The position numbers and the translations under genes were made by a program. Shown here piece by piece: positions 8,696 to 17,633 of a DNA stretch of 64,000 nucleotides; the first letter of the stretch is position 1; each line of letters starts with the position of its first letter. The stretch spans positions 5,708,501-5,772,500 of the forward strand of contig NZ_CP120683.1 in NCBI RefSeq assembly GCF_030506325.1, read 5' to 3'. The notes beneath the pieces were generated by a model. That model saw nothing but the letters and a program-made list of their open reading frames with translations. It was not told where the DNA came from and ran no database searches. Source of the DNA: Tunicatimonas pelagia. GTDB taxonomy: Bacteria; Bacteroidota; Bacteroidia; Cytophagales; Cyclobacteriaceae.

Positions 8696-10465
8696 ATGAA
8701 ATTAACACGATTGATGCTCTTTACTTTGGGCGTATTGCTGTTGGCCAGCAGTTCAAGCATGGCACAAGATGGGCAATTACCACTAACTGATGTAGTGGCT
8801 ACTCCCCAGTTTTTTATTAGCATTTTAGCGGGTGTACTATTAGCCATTGGTTTTCAGGTATTGCTTACTTCCCTGTCGGTAGCCATTGGCTTTTCGGCTA
8901 TTGGTAATGTAGAAAAGCAGGCGAACCAATCAAGTAGTTCTTCTAGCTCGTCCGATTCGTCAAGTAGTACTCCGTTGGGTGTGAAAATTAGTTCAGGAGT
9001 AGGTATTTGGACGTTGCTAACTTCCAGTATTGCGTTGTTTTTTGCTAGCCTGCTAGCGGTAAAACTAAGTTTGATCGGTAATGAAATAACTGGAGTTACG
9101 CTAGGTCTCGTAATTTGGGCAACATTCTTTACAGTGTTAGCTTACCTAGAGAGCAAGGCGGTGAGTACGCTGTTGGGTTCTTTGATAAGCACAGTAACGT
9201 CGGGCTTGCGTAGTGCGGCTTCTGCGGTGCAGAGCGTATTTTCATCTTCGCAAAAGGGCCAAATTGAAAATATAGCGGATCATGCCATCGAGAAAGTACG
9301 AATGGAGATGGAAGATGCACTTGACCTCAATCAGCTAAAGCAGAAGGTAGATGAGTACGTAGACCGAATGGAGCAGACAGCCAACAGTGGTCCTGATTAC
9401 GAGCAGGTAAAGCAAGACTTTATTGGCCTACTGAAAGATATTCGAGTGGAAGAAAAAACGGATACCGAAGGTGAGGGAGTATTGGATACCGAAATTTTTG
9501 TTAAGCTAGCTTCAGAGCAGCCTAGCCTAAGCAAGCAGGATGTGAAAAAATTGAAAAGCACCTTTCAGCAGGCAAAGCAGGCAGTAGAAGCAGGCGACAC
9601 TCAGGAAGAAAAAGCTAAAAAAGTAGCTGCTCAATTTTCTTCGGCTAGCGAAGAAGATATAGATGAGTACATCACACAAATAGAAAGTTACTTAAAAGAA
9701 ACCGAGCGAAGCGAGTTAGATCCGCAAGCAATCCGAAACGATATTCAGCAGATTGTTAATAATCCTAACAACGCTCAGGCTATTTTGAGCGAGCGAGTGG
9801 GTAAAATGGATCGAGGTACGCTGGTTGCTTTATTAGAGAATCATCAGAAGATGGATCATGAGAAAGCAGAGAAAGTAGTCTCTTACGTTGAAGATGCCAT
9901 CGATTGGGTAGCTAGTAAATCTTCTCAGGCGCAAAACAAGGCTGAACAGAAAAAGGCGCAGGCCAACTATCAAGCCAATACTATTCAGGCGGAAGCCAAT
10001 GGTAGCTTAGAAAACTACGGTGCTTCAACGGATAACGGAGGGTTTGAAGACAAAATTCGCCAGTACCTGAACGGATTGAATCGTCCTGAGCTTCAGTACG
10101 ACAGCTTGAAGTGGGATGTGGAGAAAATGATGAATAATCCTAAGTCTACTCCCCAAATACTGAAGCACCGTTTGAGCCAGTTTGATAAAGAAACGTTTAT
10201 GGCGTTGTTAACTTCTAATGACAAGATTTCTCGTCGTGATGTCGAAAATATCAGCAACAGAGTGGATGAAACTCGTCAGCAAGTACTTACGAAAGTAGAT
10301 ACTTTAGAGCGGGAAGCTACGCGCCGAACCGAAGAGGCAAAGCAAGCAGCTTTACATCAAGCCGAGAATACTCGTAAAACAGCCGCGGCGGCGGCATGGT
10401 GGCTATTTGCTACGGCTATAGCCTCGGGTGCTGCTGCCGCTGTTGGGGGCATAGTAGCCATCTAA
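8696..10465 (+). CDS. Membrane protein with a serine tract and repeated helical modules
   Basis: Protein of about 589 residues starting at the ATG at 8696 (an upstream in-frame TTG at 8690 is less likely). It has a signal peptide or first helix at residues 1-24, a helix at about 35-62, a low-complexity serine run near residues 78-92, and two further helices at about 100-150. A long soluble helical region follows, then an Ala-rich C-terminal TM helix. The soluble part holds related modules: residues about 340-412 (containing DIQQIVNNPNNAQAILSERV) and about 465-540 (containing DVEKMMNNPKSTPQILKHRL), plus a weaker third copy before them. No family recognised. A strong terminator follows immediately. 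Confidence 0.8.
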   Translation: MKLTRLMLFTLGVLLLASSSSMAQDGQLPLTDVVATPQFFISILAGVLLAIGFQVLLTSLSVAIGFSAIGNVEKQANQSSSSSSSSDSSSSTPLGVKISSGVGIWTLLTSSIALFFASLLAVKLSLIGNEITGVTLGLVIWATFFTVLAYLESKAVSTLLGSLISTVTSGLRSAASAVQSVFSSSQKGQIENIADHAIEKVRMEMEDALDLNQLKQKVDEYVDRMEQTANSGPDYEQVKQDFIGLLKDIRVEEKTDTEGEGVLDTEIFVKLASEQPSLSKQDVKKLKSTFQQAKQAVEAGDTQEEKAKKVAAQFSSASEEDIDEYITQIESYLKETERSELDPQAIRNDIQQIVNNPNNAQAILSERVGKMDRGTLVALLENHQKMDHEKAEKVVSYVEDAIDWVASKSSQAQNKAEQKKAQANYQANTIQAEANGSLENYGASTDNGGFEDKIRQYLNGLNRPELQYDSLKWDVEKMMNNPKSTPQILKHRLSQFDKETFMALLTSNDKISRRDVENISNRVDETRQQVLTKVDTLEREATRRTEEAKQAALHQAENTRKTAAAAAWWLFATAIASGAAAAVGGIVAI

Positions 10466-10486
10466 GGTACATTACTTACTATCTAT

Positions 10487-10522
10487 AAAATAGCAAGCTC
10501 GTTGTGAGTTTGCTATTTTTTT
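10487..10522 (+). terminator. Rho-independent terminator
   Basis: Inverted repeat AAAATAGCAAGCTC / GAGTTTGCTATTTT with a 5-nt loop (GTTGT), ending in a run of T. One G-U pair is the only irregularity. It lies between the repeat-rich membrane protein and the channel gene. Confidence 0.85.
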
Positions 10523-10534
10523 ATACAATTCACT

Positions 10535-11599
10535 ATGCTTACTACCATCATTCTTATTACTATTGGAGTTGCCCTGGTCGGCTTTGCTATTTATGATTTT
10601 GCCGTAACGGCGTACATTCCTTCCGGGGAAGGTCCGGTTTCGGGAAGAATAAATCAGGCAGTTTTTAGCATTTTCTTTTGGCTGGCTGGGCGAGATGGGC
10701 GAGACGCTCGTTTGCAGTACGTGGGGTTAGCCATTATTTTTACCTTGAGTTTCACTTGGATTGCAATGATCTGGACTGGTTTTGTTTGTATTTTTCATGC
10801 CTTTCCCGAATCAGTACTACAGGGCCAAAACAAAACCCCTACCGATCTCTTTGAGAAAATCTACCATGTAGGGTACACTTTGTCAACATTGGGTATTGGC
10901 GACTATGTGCCAGGCAATAACTTTTGGCGAGTAGCTACCGCACTGGTATCTTTCTTAGGGTTAGTCACTATCACAATGTCTATTACATACTTAGTCCCCG
11001 TTGTCTCTAACGCCATCCAGAAGCGATCGCTCAGTTTATACATTGCGGGCTTAGGCGAGTCGCCCGAGCAAATTGTTATCAATAGCTTTAATGGCGAAAA
11101 TTTTAAAGGAATTGATAACCAATTGCCTGATTTGGCGTCGATGATTTTTACCTACGCTCAAAATCACTTGGCTTACCCAATTCTACACCATATGCACAAT
11201 GCTAACCCATCAGAAAATATTGTGCTAAAGCTGGCTGCCTTAGACGAGGCACTAACGATATTTCAATTTCATGTTCCTGAGCACTTACGACCCGATAAAT
11301 TAGGGCTTCAGCTAATACGAAGAGCACTCACCACCTATCTGAAAACGGTGAAGCACGTTAATGAATCTGATTATCCTCCGCCTTATGCTAAGTTTCATAT
11401 CATTGAGGAATACACCGGCATTCAGCTTCTCAATACTGAGGGAAGTGCCCGAGATGCCCTGTATGAGTCGCTGGAACCTCGTCGGATGCTAACCTTAGGC
11501 CATCTCTACGCTGATGGATGGGAGTGGGAAGACATGCGCGGTGAAAAATTTATTTCCTCGCTAGAAGTACGTTCCGAAATGATAGAAGTACAGTCATGA
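10535..11599 (+). CDS. Two-helix potassium-type ion channel
   Basis: A 354-residue membrane protein with an N-terminal helix (residues 3-25), a second helix at about 63-86, a pore loop and a third helix at about 130-152, followed by some 200 residues of soluble domain. The pore loop reads STLGIGDYVPGN. Potassium channels of the Ion_trans_2 group normally show TVGYGD or TxGFGD, so Ile at the central filter position is unusual and selectivity may be altered. The C-terminal domain is not a recognisable RCK/TrkA-N fold. The gene overlaps the next by 4 bp, implying translational coupling with the DUF421 protein. Confidence 0.8.
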   Translation: MLTTIILITIGVALVGFAIYDFAVTAYIPSGEGPVSGRINQAVFSIFFWLAGRDGRDARLQYVGLAIIFTLSFTWIAMIWTGFVCIFHAFPESVLQGQNKTPTDLFEKIYHVGYTLSTLGIGDYVPGNNFWRVATALVSFLGLVTITMSITYLVPVVSNAIQKRSLSLYIAGLGESPEQIVINSFNGENFKGIDNQLPDLASMIFTYAQNHLAYPILHHMHNANPSENIVLKLAALDEALTIFQFHVPEHLRPDKLGLQLIRRALTTYLKTVKHVNESDYPPPYAKFHIIEEYTGIQLLNTEGSARDALYESLEPRRMLTLGHLYADGWEWEDMRGEKFISSLEVRSEMIEVQS

Positions 11600-12132
11600 A
11601 CGAGTGGTTTTACGATGATGTCGAGAATATTGCACGAGTGGGGCTTTCCTGCTTGATGTTTTACATTGTGGTGGTAGTAGGCAGCAAGCTGGCTGGATTA
11701 CGTAGCTTTTCCGACTTCTCCAGCTTCGACTTTCTAATTACCTTGGCAATGGGAGCCCTTCTAGCTACTACTATTACTAGTGCCGAAGTGTCTATTGTGG
11801 AAGGCACAGTAGCATTAGCTGCACTGTATCTTTTTCAAATTCTGGTTGCTAAGGCTCGCCAAAAGTGGAATTTTGTAAAAAGGTGGGTGGATAATCCACC
11901 CGTACTGATAATGTTTAATGGCAAGATTATTTCCGACAATATAAATAAGGTTAGAATTACCGAAGATGAACTTAAGGCGAAGTTGCGACAAGAGGGCATT
12001 CGCAGTTATGCCCAGGTGAAGTCGGCAGTGCTTGAATCTTCCGGTGATATTTCGGTTATTCAAGACTTGGAAGCAACTGCTTCGTTCGATCTTGGTATGT
12101 TAGACGGAGTAGTAAAAAAAGTGGAGCAGTGA
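11596..12132 (+). CDS. DUF421 (YetF/YcaP-like) membrane protein
   Basis: A 178-residue protein with three hydrophobic helices in the first 90 residues, including the family signature FDFLITLAMGALLATTI at about residues 43-60. The small C-terminal domain has the usual NGKIISDNINKVRITEDELKAKLRQEG pattern. DUF421 proteins such as YetF and YcaP are inner-membrane proteins of unknown function, often found in sporulation or stress regulons. The start overlaps the channel gene stop (ATGA), so the two are likely co-translated. Confidence 0.88.
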   Translation: MNEWFYDDVENIARVGLSCLMFYIVVVVGSKLAGLRSFSDFSSFDFLITLAMGALLATTITSAEVSIVEGTVALAALYLFQILVAKARQKWNFVKRWVDNPPVLIMFNGKIISDNINKVRITEDELKAKLRQEGIRSYAQVKSAVLESSGDISVIQDLEATASFDLGMLDGVVKKVEQ

Positions 12133-12195
12133 TAAAAAAGTCTGTCATAATTTTTCCGGCAGACTCCAAGACTGATAGTTCTGTATTCTACTATT

Positions 12196-12400
12196 TTAGC
12201 TCTCCTGAATGGCAGCCGCATTCTGTCCATTGTGAGAGGTAATATTAATTACGGTATTATCATATTTACCCTGCTTTTCCTACTTTCAAATAGTAAATTG
12301 TAAGCCTGCTCAGCACTTTCACGAGTAGCAAATACGCCAGTAACTAACCTAGTTTTTTTCTTTGTTGCAACGTTCAAAAAAATTAGTAGACTTATCCCAT
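12196..12400 (-). pseudogene. Relic of a GSP17M/YsnF-type stress-protein domain
   Basis: Read on the minus strand, this spacer encodes RLVTGVFATRESAEQAYNLL, which matches the N-terminal domain of general stress protein 17M (compare TVVGIFNNLKEAQKASDNLL in the intact gene at 13447). After about 35 codons the frame breaks. The continuation, containing YDNTVINITSHNGQN, is in another frame and ends at a stop at 12196. The fragment has no good start codon. I read it as a decayed extra copy of the neighbouring stress-gene family. The surrounding sequence (12133-12195 and 12401-12590) shows nothing else. Confidence 0.45.
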
Positions 12401-12590
12401 GCGAATGGTTATAAATAACTAGTTATGTTCTGATAATCAATAAGTTGTACTGTTGCATAAAGTCACGATTGTTGATTTGCTTACCCACTAAAATTGCGGA
12501 GAATTCTTGAGAATTCATTAGAGGGTGTTGGCACGGTTTTTCTGATGGTAGTGGTGTAATAAATTAATTTAACCACGAAAATTTTTTAAG

Positions 12591-12947
12591 ATGAATTATC
12601 TAAAATCAATGAGCTGTGTAGCGGCAAGCATTTTTTTCCTAGCTGCCTGCGATAGCTCAAGCAGTACTGCTACTCGTACGGAAACTACTGTAGTTGACAC
12701 TGATACAGTAGAAGCTGAAACTACTTACGATGTAAATCGGAAGGTAGTAGAAAAAGTGGATACCGTAGGAGCAACCACGGAGTATGAAGTTGAGAAAGAA
12801 GTAGTAGAAAGAACGGTTAAGATCGACACAATGACCGAAGAGTATACTAAAGCAAAGGATACGGAATACACCCAAGGTGATTACAAGGTTGTTGATGAAG
12901 AAGTAGAAACAGAAACAGTAACTGAAGAAGTAGAAATTGATAGCTAA
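12591..12947 (+). CDS. Small acidic lipoprotein, paralogue of the protein at 8,253
   Basis: A 118-residue lipoprotein with signal peptide and lipobox (FLAAC, Cys20). The mature region contains TYDVNRKVVEKVDTVGATTE, nearly identical to the paralogue at 8253, followed by an acidic Val/Glu/Thr repeat ending TETVTEEVEIDS. The matching sections continue for about 60 residues, indicating recent duplication within the cluster. No domain assignment is possible. It directly precedes two DUF2382 proteins, so a role in envelope stress is a reasonable guess from context only. Confidence 0.75.
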   Translation: MNYLKSMSCVAASIFFLAACDSSSSTATRTETTVVDTDTVEAETTYDVNRKVVEKVDTVGATTEYEVEKEVVERTVKIDTMTEEYTKAKDTEYTQGDYKVVDEEVETETVTEEVEIDS

Positions 12948-12993
12948 AAAGTTATCTGTTTTCAGTTTTAACCCTTTAATATTCTATCATACT

Positions 12994-13410
12994 ATGTTGT
13001 CTAAAGAAGAACTTAACACAGATACTATTCCAGTTATAAAGGAGCAGGTAGTCATTGACAAACGCTCGGCAGATACTGCTAAAGTACGTATTGCCAAAAG
13101 CGTAAATGAGCGAAATGTTCAACTGGATATTACCGAAGAACAGGACACTGTTATGGTAGAGCGAGTTCCCGTTGGGCGAATGGTAGAAATAGAGCCAACT
13201 GCCCGGCATGAGGGTGATACTCTAACTATTCCGGTACTTCGGGAAGAAGTAGTTATCGAGAAGAAAATAATTTTGGTAGAAGAGATTAGGGTAACCAAGA
13301 AAAAGGGCGAAACAACTCGTAAAGTAGATGTTACCCTCAAGGAGGAAGATATTGATATAACGAGAGAAAGCTTAGACTACACTAACGTTGGTGAAAACAA
13401 ACTGACGTGA
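12994..13410 (+). CDS. DUF2382 (YsnF/AvaK-type) stress protein
   Basis: A 138-residue protein. The open frame extends to a TTG at 12937, but the ATG at 12994 gives MLSKEELNTDTIPVIKEQVV, placing the family motif IPVIKE at the normal distance. The whole chain is DUF2382: two IPVxxEExVI(E/D)K repeats (residues about 11-20 and 83-92), each followed by alternating charged and valine residues. DUF2382 proteins of unknown biochemical function are often induced by general stress in Bacillus (ysnF), cyanobacteria (avaK) and Deinococcus. No signal peptide, so it is probably cytoplasmic. It lies 36 bp upstream of a longer homologue. Confidence 0.85.
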   Translation: MLSKEELNTDTIPVIKEQVVIDKRSADTAKVRIAKSVNERNVQLDITEEQDTVMVERVPVGRMVEIEPTARHEGDTLTIPVLREEVVIEKKIILVEEIRVTKKKGETTRKVDVTLKEEDIDITRESLDYTNVGENKLT

Positions 13411-13446
13411 TTTTTTAATTTTTTTTAACCTTAAACGATAAAAACT

Positions 13447-14226
13447 ATGTCACAGACAGTAGTAGGAATTTTTAACAATTTAAAGGAAGCTCAGAAGGCA
13501 TCTGATAATTTGCTCGACAACGGGTTTGCGCGCAATCAAGTAGATATCTCAGAAGATTACGGAAGTAATTACAGCACATACAACGATACAGATAGGAAAA
13601 GCCACGATGACGGCATCAGTGGTTTCTTCGACTCGCTATTTGGTAGCGATGATAAAGTAGATAATTACAAAACCAATGCTCGCAATGGGTCAACTGTATC
13701 AGTGCACACCCAATCAATGGATAGAGCTGAGAAAGCACGTAATATCCTAGATGAATACGGGGCAATTGATATGGAAGGTGATGCCGGGTATCGTTCTACT
13801 GAGAACACTAATACCGATGGTAGTAAAAGCATTCCGGTAATTGAAGAAGAGTTTCAAGTAGGAAAGCGTAAAGTAGAAACTGGTGGAGTAAGTGTACGAA
13901 GCCGAATTATTGAGCGTCCGGTAGAAGAAAGCCTCCGGTTACGTACTGAACATGTGCATGTAGAACGGAATCCAGTAGACCGAAAAGCGACTGCAGCTGA
14001 GTTAGACAATTTTGCGGAAGGCGAAATTGAGATGACCGAGCATCGGGAAGAAGCAGTAGTAAACAAAGAAGCGCGGGTAACTGAAGAGATCAATGTTAGC
14101 AAAGATGTTGATCAGCGAAAGGAAACAATTCGTGAGGAAGTACGCGAAACAGAAGTAGATGTTGACGAAACGTCAGCAAAGCGTACTGATGCGAAGCATG
14201 ACTCTAATGCTAAGCGCACGATTTAA
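13447..14226 (+). CDS. General stress protein with GSP17M and DUF2382 domains (YsnF-like)
   Basis: A 259-residue protein of two parts. Residues 1-95 match the GSP17M/heat-induced domain (TVVGIFNNLKEAQKASDNLL, then a Gly/Ser/Asp-rich linker and VSVHTQSMDRAEKARNILDEYG). Residues about 127-235 are DUF2382 (SIPVIEEEFQVGKRKVETGG, ending VNKEARVTEEINVSKDV). The tail is charged and presumably disordered. This is the standard YsnF architecture. It is the last gene of the 8.2-14.2 kb plus-strand cluster and ends at a strong terminator. Confidence 0.9.
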   Translation: MSQTVVGIFNNLKEAQKASDNLLDNGFARNQVDISEDYGSNYSTYNDTDRKSHDDGISGFFDSLFGSDDKVDNYKTNARNGSTVSVHTQSMDRAEKARNILDEYGAIDMEGDAGYRSTENTNTDGSKSIPVIEEEFQVGKRKVETGGVSVRSRIIERPVEESLRLRTEHVHVERNPVDRKATAAELDNFAEGEIEMTEHREEAVVNKEARVTEEINVSKDVDQRKETIREEVRETEVDVDETSAKRTDAKHDSNAKRTI

Positions 14227-14246
14227 TTAATAAGTTTGATTTGAAT

Positions 14247-14282
14247 AAAAGGCTACTTTTCAAGATAAAAGTGGCCTTTTTA
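14247..14282 (+). terminator. Rho-independent terminator
   Basis: A 14-bp stem AAAAGGCTACTTTT / AAAAGTGGCCTTTT with one G-U pair and a 6-nt loop (CAAGAT), flanked by A and T runs so it may work in both directions. It closes the DUF2382 cluster. Confidence 0.88.
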
Positions 14283-14386
14283 TGTGTAAAAAGCTCAACT
14301 ACAAGAAATTTCAACATTACCTACTGCTTAATTAGACTCAGCGATCACTCAAAAAAAAGTCACACGTCAAGTTGATAAGTTAAATT

Positions 14387-16144
14387 ATGAAACATATTGC
14401 GATTGTAGGTGTAGGACCAAGGGGACTATCAGCACTTGAAAATTTCTTTACATTATTTTCCGAAAACCCGAGTTTAAGCAAAGTACATTTTACATTATTT
14501 GAGAATGCCCGTTTGCCTGGCTCTGGAAGTATTTGGGATACTGAACAGCCTACTACAAATTGGCTTAATATTTCAGAGAGGGCTCTTAAGAATTTGCCAG
14601 GAAGGCCAAGTCTGACCATGGGTTCTATTCAAATTCCCTCTTTTCCCTCCTATACTGAGTGGTTACCTGAGTCGGAACAAAGCCCGCCAGAAAAGGCACC
14701 TGATAGGTTTCCGCCCAGATCTAAAATGGGTAACTACTTGCAAAAACGTTATTCCTCGATAGCAAATATACTCATCGCGAATAACTTGGTTACTTTAGTA
14801 ACTACTTCAGTCAAAGACATTAATGTTCGGGAGCAGCAGATTATTTTGGAAGATTACAACAGTGAAAGCTACGTGTTTGATGAAGTACTGCTCACAATCG
14901 GTCACCAACCTACTGAACTATCGGATCAAATCCGGAAATGGAAAGAGTATGAAGAAAACAACCCCAACGTACTGTTGTTTGAAAAATCTTATCCCGCTGA
15001 AGATATAAGCAATACAAAGCACGTTGATCAAAACAGTGTAGTAGGTATCAGAGGGTTTGGGTTAGCTATGATAGATACCGTTCGAGCTTTGACGATCGGA
15101 CGAGGAGGAAAATTTACGATTGAAAACGATAAAACGTTAGAGTCAGCTTTTGTTTCTGGTGAAAATGTTCCGAAAAAAATAGTTGCTTTTTCGCTAGATG
15201 GAAATCCAATGGCACCAAAGCCCCTTAATGCTCAAATTGATGAGCGATACACCCCTACTGCCAATGAGATTAGGGAGTTTGCTCAAAAAATTGAGAAAGC
15301 AGCCAGTGACCGAGAAGGTACTACCTCAGATATGTTTCTGAAGGAAGCAATTGGTACCATCGCTACTCGGGTTTATTGCAACCTGGATGATAATAGTAAT
15401 ACAGCTATTGCTTCGGCCGAAGTCTTTCAAGCTGTTGTCAATTGGCTTACTGACGAATCTATCGATCACCCGCTAATTCAGTCTGTTAATAATTCGGCAT
15501 ACGAGAATATGCAGGCATTTACCCAAATGGCACTGGGTAAGGAAGCTGTATCGTTAGACTACTGTATTGGTCAAGTATGGCGTCACTGTCAACCTACTCT
15601 CTACGAGAAGTTTGCTCATGCAAATCTATCTGGTGAAGTTATTGCTTCAGTTGTAAGTTTAGATGAAAGAATAAAGCGATACTCGTACGGCCCGCCTTTA
15701 GAAAGTACGCAGCAACTGCTCGCCTTGTTAAAAGCAGATATTCTGACGTTGGATTTTATACAAGATCCAGAAATAAATATGAAAAATAACGGCTGGGAGC
15801 TGTCATCAAACGGAAATGAGATTACCGTTGATACGATGATTAATAGCGTCCTGGATCCCCCTCGATTATTAGATGTCACCTCGCCAATTATTCTGAATTT
15901 GTTAAGTAATTCTTTAGTTGAGCCTGTTCACTCGGAGTTGGGTATTCATACTAAAAGAAATGCGTGCATAGAATGGTCAGAAGGCAAAAATGAAATTCCA
16001 CTGGCCGTTCTTGGAAGACTATCTAAAGGTAGTGTGCTTGGAGTAGATGCCATTTTGGAGTGTTTTAGCCCAAATGAGAGAGCCTGGGCTCAGGGTGCAG
16101 TTGAAAGGTTGATTGCTGAGGAAAAATTGATAACCAGCCAGTAG
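14387..16144 (+). CDS. FAD/NAD(P)-binding protein (NAD_binding_9 type)
   Basis: A 585-residue flavoprotein-like enzyme. The N-terminal Rossmann dinucleotide motif is IAIVGVGPRGLSALENF at residues 4-20. Next comes the family-specific GSGSIWDTEQPTTNWLNIS segment around residues 44-62, and a second nucleotide-binding-like element, VVGIRGFGLAMIDTVRAL, at about 218-235. This pattern is that of the FAD-NAD(P)-binding (Pfam NAD_binding_9 type) family, whose members are usually uncharacterised or act as tailoring monooxygenases. The gene stands alone, flanked by a terminator upstream and a convergent MFS gene downstream. The substrate is unknown. Confidence 0.8.
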   Translation: MKHIAIVGVGPRGLSALENFFTLFSENPSLSKVHFTLFENARLPGSGSIWDTEQPTTNWLNISERALKNLPGRPSLTMGSIQIPSFPSYTEWLPESEQSPPEKAPDRFPPRSKMGNYLQKRYSSIANILIANNLVTLVTTSVKDINVREQQIILEDYNSESYVFDEVLLTIGHQPTELSDQIRKWKEYEENNPNVLLFEKSYPAEDISNTKHVDQNSVVGIRGFGLAMIDTVRALTIGRGGKFTIENDKTLESAFVSGENVPKKIVAFSLDGNPMAPKPLNAQIDERYTPTANEIREFAQKIEKAASDREGTTSDMFLKEAIGTIATRVYCNLDDNSNTAIASAEVFQAVVNWLTDESIDHPLIQSVNNSAYENMQAFTQMALGKEAVSLDYCIGQVWRHCQPTLYEKFAHANLSGEVIASVVSLDERIKRYSYGPPLESTQQLLALLKADILTLDFIQDPEINMKNNGWELSSNGNEITVDTMINSVLDPPRLLDVTSPIILNLLSNSLVEPVHSELGIHTKRNACIEWSEGKNEIPLAVLGRLSKGSVLGVDAILECFSPNERAWAQGAVERLIAEEKLITSQ

Positions 16145-16160
16145 TTTAACAACTCATGGA

Positions 16161-17633
16161 TTATGAGACAGCTTTTGCCTTTTTGTTTTTTTGAGGCTTA
16201 GCTACTACTGCATATACCGAAATTGGCACGGTTAATATCCAAGGTTTGTGCTGTCGTAATTTTTGTTCTTGTCGCATATTGGCTATCACTACTTTTACCA
16301 GAAAGCGACCCTGCACTCCACCGGGTTCGCGAACCAGGCGAAGGCGGTACAGTGCGTACAGACCTAATAAAAATGATAAAACGAACAAGAAATCCCAGTG
16401 TCGTAAGCTAATCAGGGTTATAATACTATCACTCATTGGAATAGAAAGTGTCCAATTCCAATTTTGGGTATAACTAGCTAGAAGTCCCGCCAGAATAGGA
16501 GCGGTGCCCGAAGCTAGTGCATTGATGAGACTAAGTACTGATAGATAAGCTACTGAATTTTCTCGGGGTGCCAGAGCCAGCCCAATGCTGCTGGATGCCA
16601 ATCCGGTACCTGCCGTACCAACGCCTGCCAGTAGAAATAATATTACTAACCATACCAACGTAAACGTGTGAACTTCGGGCAGTGTGGCGTACACTGTTCC
16701 TAATAAAGCGAACAAATACAAAGGGGCGCTTACCCGCAAAATGGTTTTATTGCTAAACCGATCGGCGTAGTATCCCCAAAATCGGAAAAAGGCAATATTG
16801 CCCAACTGACTTAGTGTGGTAAGGCCAATAACGTAGGTCATAGATAAGCCTACAGTTTGCAGCAGGTAAACTGTAAGAAACGGTGAAGCTATATTGACGG
16901 CAAAATTCCAGGAAGCCATGTAAGCCATTAATTGGCGAAAGTTAGTATGCTGAAAGGGAAGCAGTAGCAGTGACAGCAGTGGCTGGGGAGTATCTTTCTG
17001 AATAGGTTCGGGAGTTTTAGCCAGTAAAAATGATCCTACGATGCCCGCTAGCGACCCTATCATAAACAGAGCAGCATAAATAGTCAGGTCTTGTCCGGGG
17101 TAGTAAACATTTAGGCGATCTAGTAGAAATGCTACTCCCAAACTCAGTGCTATTGAAATAATCTGAGTATACACCAACCGATGCGAAAGAAACCGTCCTC
17201 GTTGTTTATCAGGAATCAGGTCGCGCATCCAAGAACTCCAGCTCCCATTAGAAACCGCTCCCATGCCGTGCTGAACGGCGAGGGCGACCATCATCAGGTA
17301 CAAGCGGGTATCTCCGTTGGGCAGTAACGGTAATAGGGCAATACCTGCGTAAGCACTTCGGCCAACCAGCGTACCAATTACCACCACCCGCTTACGACTA
17401 CGCCAGCGACGCACCAGTTCAATAGAGAGTATTTGTAGTACATTAGAATACAGTGGAATGGAGCTAATAATCCCAATTTGTAGTGGAGTAGCCCCAAGCT
17501 CTAAGGCAAAAGCAATTAGAAAAGCCCCACTCGTTAGAATAATCATACTTTGAGTGGCTAATCCTTCGCGTAGCACTAAGTTTAAGCCGCGCTGTACTTG
17601 GGTACTGCCGAGTGAGTTGGTTTGAGAATTCAT
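16161..17633 (-). CDS. Major facilitator superfamily transporter
   Basis: A 490-residue inner-membrane carrier with about 12 hydrophobic helices. The loop between helices 2 and 3 (RRWRSRKRVVVIGTLVG) and the cytoplasmic DKQRGRFLSHR segment match the MFS A-type motif layout. The C-terminus is a basic tail (KPQKNKKAKAVS). The family is broad, so the substrate is not predictable. The stop is 17 bp from the convergent flavoprotein gene. The start at 17633 gives a soluble N-terminus of about 25 residues before helix 1. Confidence 0.85.
   Translation of the reverse strand: MNSQTNSLGSTQVQRGLNLVLREGLATQSMIILTSGAFLIAFALELGATPLQIGIISSIPLYSNVLQILSIELVRRWRSRKRVVVIGTLVGRSAYAGIALLPLLPNGDTRLYLMMVALAVQHGMGAVSNGSWSSWMRDLIPDKQRGRFLSHRLVYTQIISIALSLGVAFLLDRLNVYYPGQDLTIYAALFMIGSLAGIVGSFLLAKTPEPIQKDTPQPLLSLLLLPFQHTNFRQLMAYMASWNFAVNIASPFLTVYLLQTVGLSMTYVIGLTTLSQLGNIAFFRFWGYYADRFSNKTILRVSAPLYLFALLGTVYATLPEVHTFTLVWLVILFLLAGVGTAGTGLASSSIGLALAPRENSVAYLSVLSLINALASGTAPILAGLLASYTQNWNWTLSIPMSDSIITLISLRHWDFLFVLSFLLGLYALYRLRLVREPGGVQGRFLVKVVIANMRQEQKLRQHKPWILTVPISVYAVVAKPQKNKKAKAVS

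Noticed and set aside
12142-12166. Hairpin GTCTG...CAGAC after the DUF421 gene
   Set aside because: Only 5-bp arms with a 15-nt loop and no T-run after it, too weak to call a terminator.
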